From WHSM01 sp050701635 (GTDB taxonomy: Bacteria; Actinomycetota; Actinomycetes; Mycobacteriales; Micromonosporaceae): a stretch of 5,813 nucleotides of DNA. Made by a program: the position numbers and the translations under genes. Where the stretch lies: positions 1-5,813 of the forward strand of contig JBOGDF010000340.1 in NCBI GenBank assembly GCA_050701635.1. Reading direction: 5' to 3'. The first letter of the stretch is position 1, and every line of letters begins with the position of its first letter. Under the pieces are notes generated by a model that worked only from the letters and a program-made list of their open reading frames with translations, was not told where the DNA came from and searched no databases. Positions 5,142 to 5,813 of the stretch are shown piece after piece.

Positions 5142-5723
5142 TCAGCGGGCGAGGCGTCCGACGTGTTGTGCTTGGTTGCGGTGGCAGATCAGCAGGGCGT
5201 CCGTGGTGTCAATGACGATCACGTCCTGGAGCCCGTGGACGATAACGGGTCGTCGACTGTGGGCGGCGATCACGCATTCGGTGGAATCGCTTGTGGTGAT
5301 CAGGCCAGGGTCGCCGAGCAGGGAGTTGGCGGCATCGTTCGCGGTGACATGGCCGAGCGTCGACCAGTCTCCGATGTCGGTCCAGCCCATGTCGGCGGGT
5401 ACGGCGAGGACGTGACCGTCTGCGGCGGCTGGTTCCATCACCGCGCGGTCTACGGAGATGGGTTCCAGGTCTGGCCACTGGCCTGCGAGCACGGTGTCGC
5501 GGTCGGTGGTGTTCCAGGCTGCGGCGACTTTGGTGAACGCGGCGTGCAGGGCGGGTCGGTACCGGGCGAGGTGTTCGAGAAAGCTGGCGGCGCGCCACAC
5601 GAACATCGAGGCGTTCCACAGATGTTCGCCGGAGGCGAGGTAGCGGCGGGCGGTGGCGATGTCGGGTTTCTCGGTGAACTCGGATCCCGCGCCGTTTCTG
5701 AGATAACTAACCAGTTCGGGTTT
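5142..5723 (-). pseudogene. manC: Mannose-1-phosphate guanylyltransferase, C-terminal half only
   Basis: The intact enzyme makes GDP-mannose from mannose-1-phosphate and GTP in the cytosol. Clear family sequence starts at about 5681 and runs through EFTEKPDIATARRYLASG, HLWNASMFVWRAASFLEHL, PISVDRAVMEPA, PADMGWTDIGDWSTLG and VIVHGLQDVIVIDTTDALLICHR to HVGRLAR and a TGA at 5142. This is about 180 of the roughly 360 residues usual for the family. The N-terminal nucleotide-binding half with the GGxGTRLWP loop is absent. Upstream of 5681 the frame stays open to 5723, through non-family sequence in an AT-rich patch, then meets a TAG at 5724-5726. An internal ATG at 5606 could start a 154-residue fragment but would lack the active site. 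The C-terminus also seems about a dozen residues short of the family's usual tail. I read it as a recombination remnant beside the toxin cassette. Confidence 0.88.
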
Positions 5724-5734
5724 CTAAGTATCCT
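5694..5734. repeat. AT-rich junction with imperfect direct repeat (possible mobile-element end)
   Basis: Bases 5694-5733 are 40% GC by direct count, far below the surroundings. GTTTCTGAGATAACT (5694-5708) recurs imperfectly as GTTTCTAAGTATCCT (5720-5734), with 10 of 15 bases equal at a 26-base period. The patch lies exactly where similarity to mannose-1-phosphate guanylyltransferase stops. It may be the end of an insertion sequence, a recombinase site or a deletion scar; I cannot name an element. Confidence 0.4.
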
Positions 5735-5813
5735 CATCCGGGCTGGTGGTTGCGGTGTTGAGTGTGCCGCGTCTGGCGGCGGGTGGCAATGCGGCTCGCT
5801 CGTGCGGCTGTGA
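5724..5813 (-). CDS. Possible C-terminal tail of a gene entering from the right edge
   Basis: The minus-strand frame is open from the window edge for 29 codons to a TAG at 5726-5724. The peptide reads from SQPHERAALPPA to TSPDEDT, a plausible hydrophilic protein tail with G/C-rich codons. It is too short to identify. It is in the same frame as the mannose-1-phosphate guanylyltransferase remnant but does not resemble the missing part of that enzyme. An open frame of this length can arise by chance in GC-rich DNA. Confidence 0.3.
   Translation of the reverse strand, partial: SQPHERAALPPAARRGTLNTATTSPDEDT

Noticed and set aside
4845..5813. 322-codon open frame on the plus strand
   Set aside because: It runs antisense to the helical protein gene and the mannose-1-phosphate guanylyltransferase remnant. 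It has no ribosome binding site and its Gly/Val-rich peptide has no family features.
5746..5813. Possible plus-strand gene start (GTG at 5746) running off the right edge
   Set aside because: The peptide begins like a hydrophobic leader (VVAVLSVPRLAAGG), but there is no ribosome binding site and too little sequence. The minus-strand tail in the same place is equally possible.

Overview
The window is GC-rich DNA with GTG and ATG starts and G/C-ending codons. This fits an actinomycete, most likely a member of the Micromonosporaceae. That family assignment is inferred from the style of the coiled-coil protein and the deaminase toxin; no marker gene here proves it. There are seven gene-like units. 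Two lie on the plus strand at the left, and all the others are on the minus strand.

Left (1-1371, plus strand): an unrecognised protein with three CxxC pairs is followed by a small protein with three apparent helix-turn-helix segments. The 83-bp gap between them holds a strong inverted repeat (661-705). The pair looks like accessory, mobile-element-type cargo, but no integrase, replication or transfer gene is visible. The second gene converges on argS across a 79-bp gap.

Centre (1451-3240, minus strand): a complete arginyl-tRNA synthetase of the E. coli-like subtype. It stands alone and has a plausible near-leaderless promoter just upstream of its start. In my recollection, the usual actinobacterial argS beside lysA/hom is of another subtype (HIGG and MSKR motifs), so this one may be an extra copy. 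The 497 bp upstream of it (3173-3669) has no convincing gene but is rich in stem-loops.

Right (3670-5092, minus strand, transcribed right to left): a compact three-gene operon. It encodes a helical WXG-like/DUF6244-like protein, a small stand-alone SCP1.201/DddA-like DNA deaminase toxin, and an Imm1-like immunity protein. The toxin's Shine-Dalgarno sequence overlaps the upstream stop codon, and the toxin and immunity genes share an ATGA overlap, so all three are probably translationally coupled. This resembles a polymorphic toxin split into a delivery or adaptor subunit and a free toxin domain, plus antitoxin.

Far right (5142-5813, minus strand): the C-terminal half of a mannose-1-phosphate guanylyltransferase gene, cut off on its 5' side. 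The junction is an AT-rich stretch (about 5694-5733, 40% GC) with an imperfect direct repeat. Beyond it is a short open tail that may be the end of another gene. The broken gene, the AT-rich junction and the toxin cassette together suggest a recombination hotspot or accessory island.
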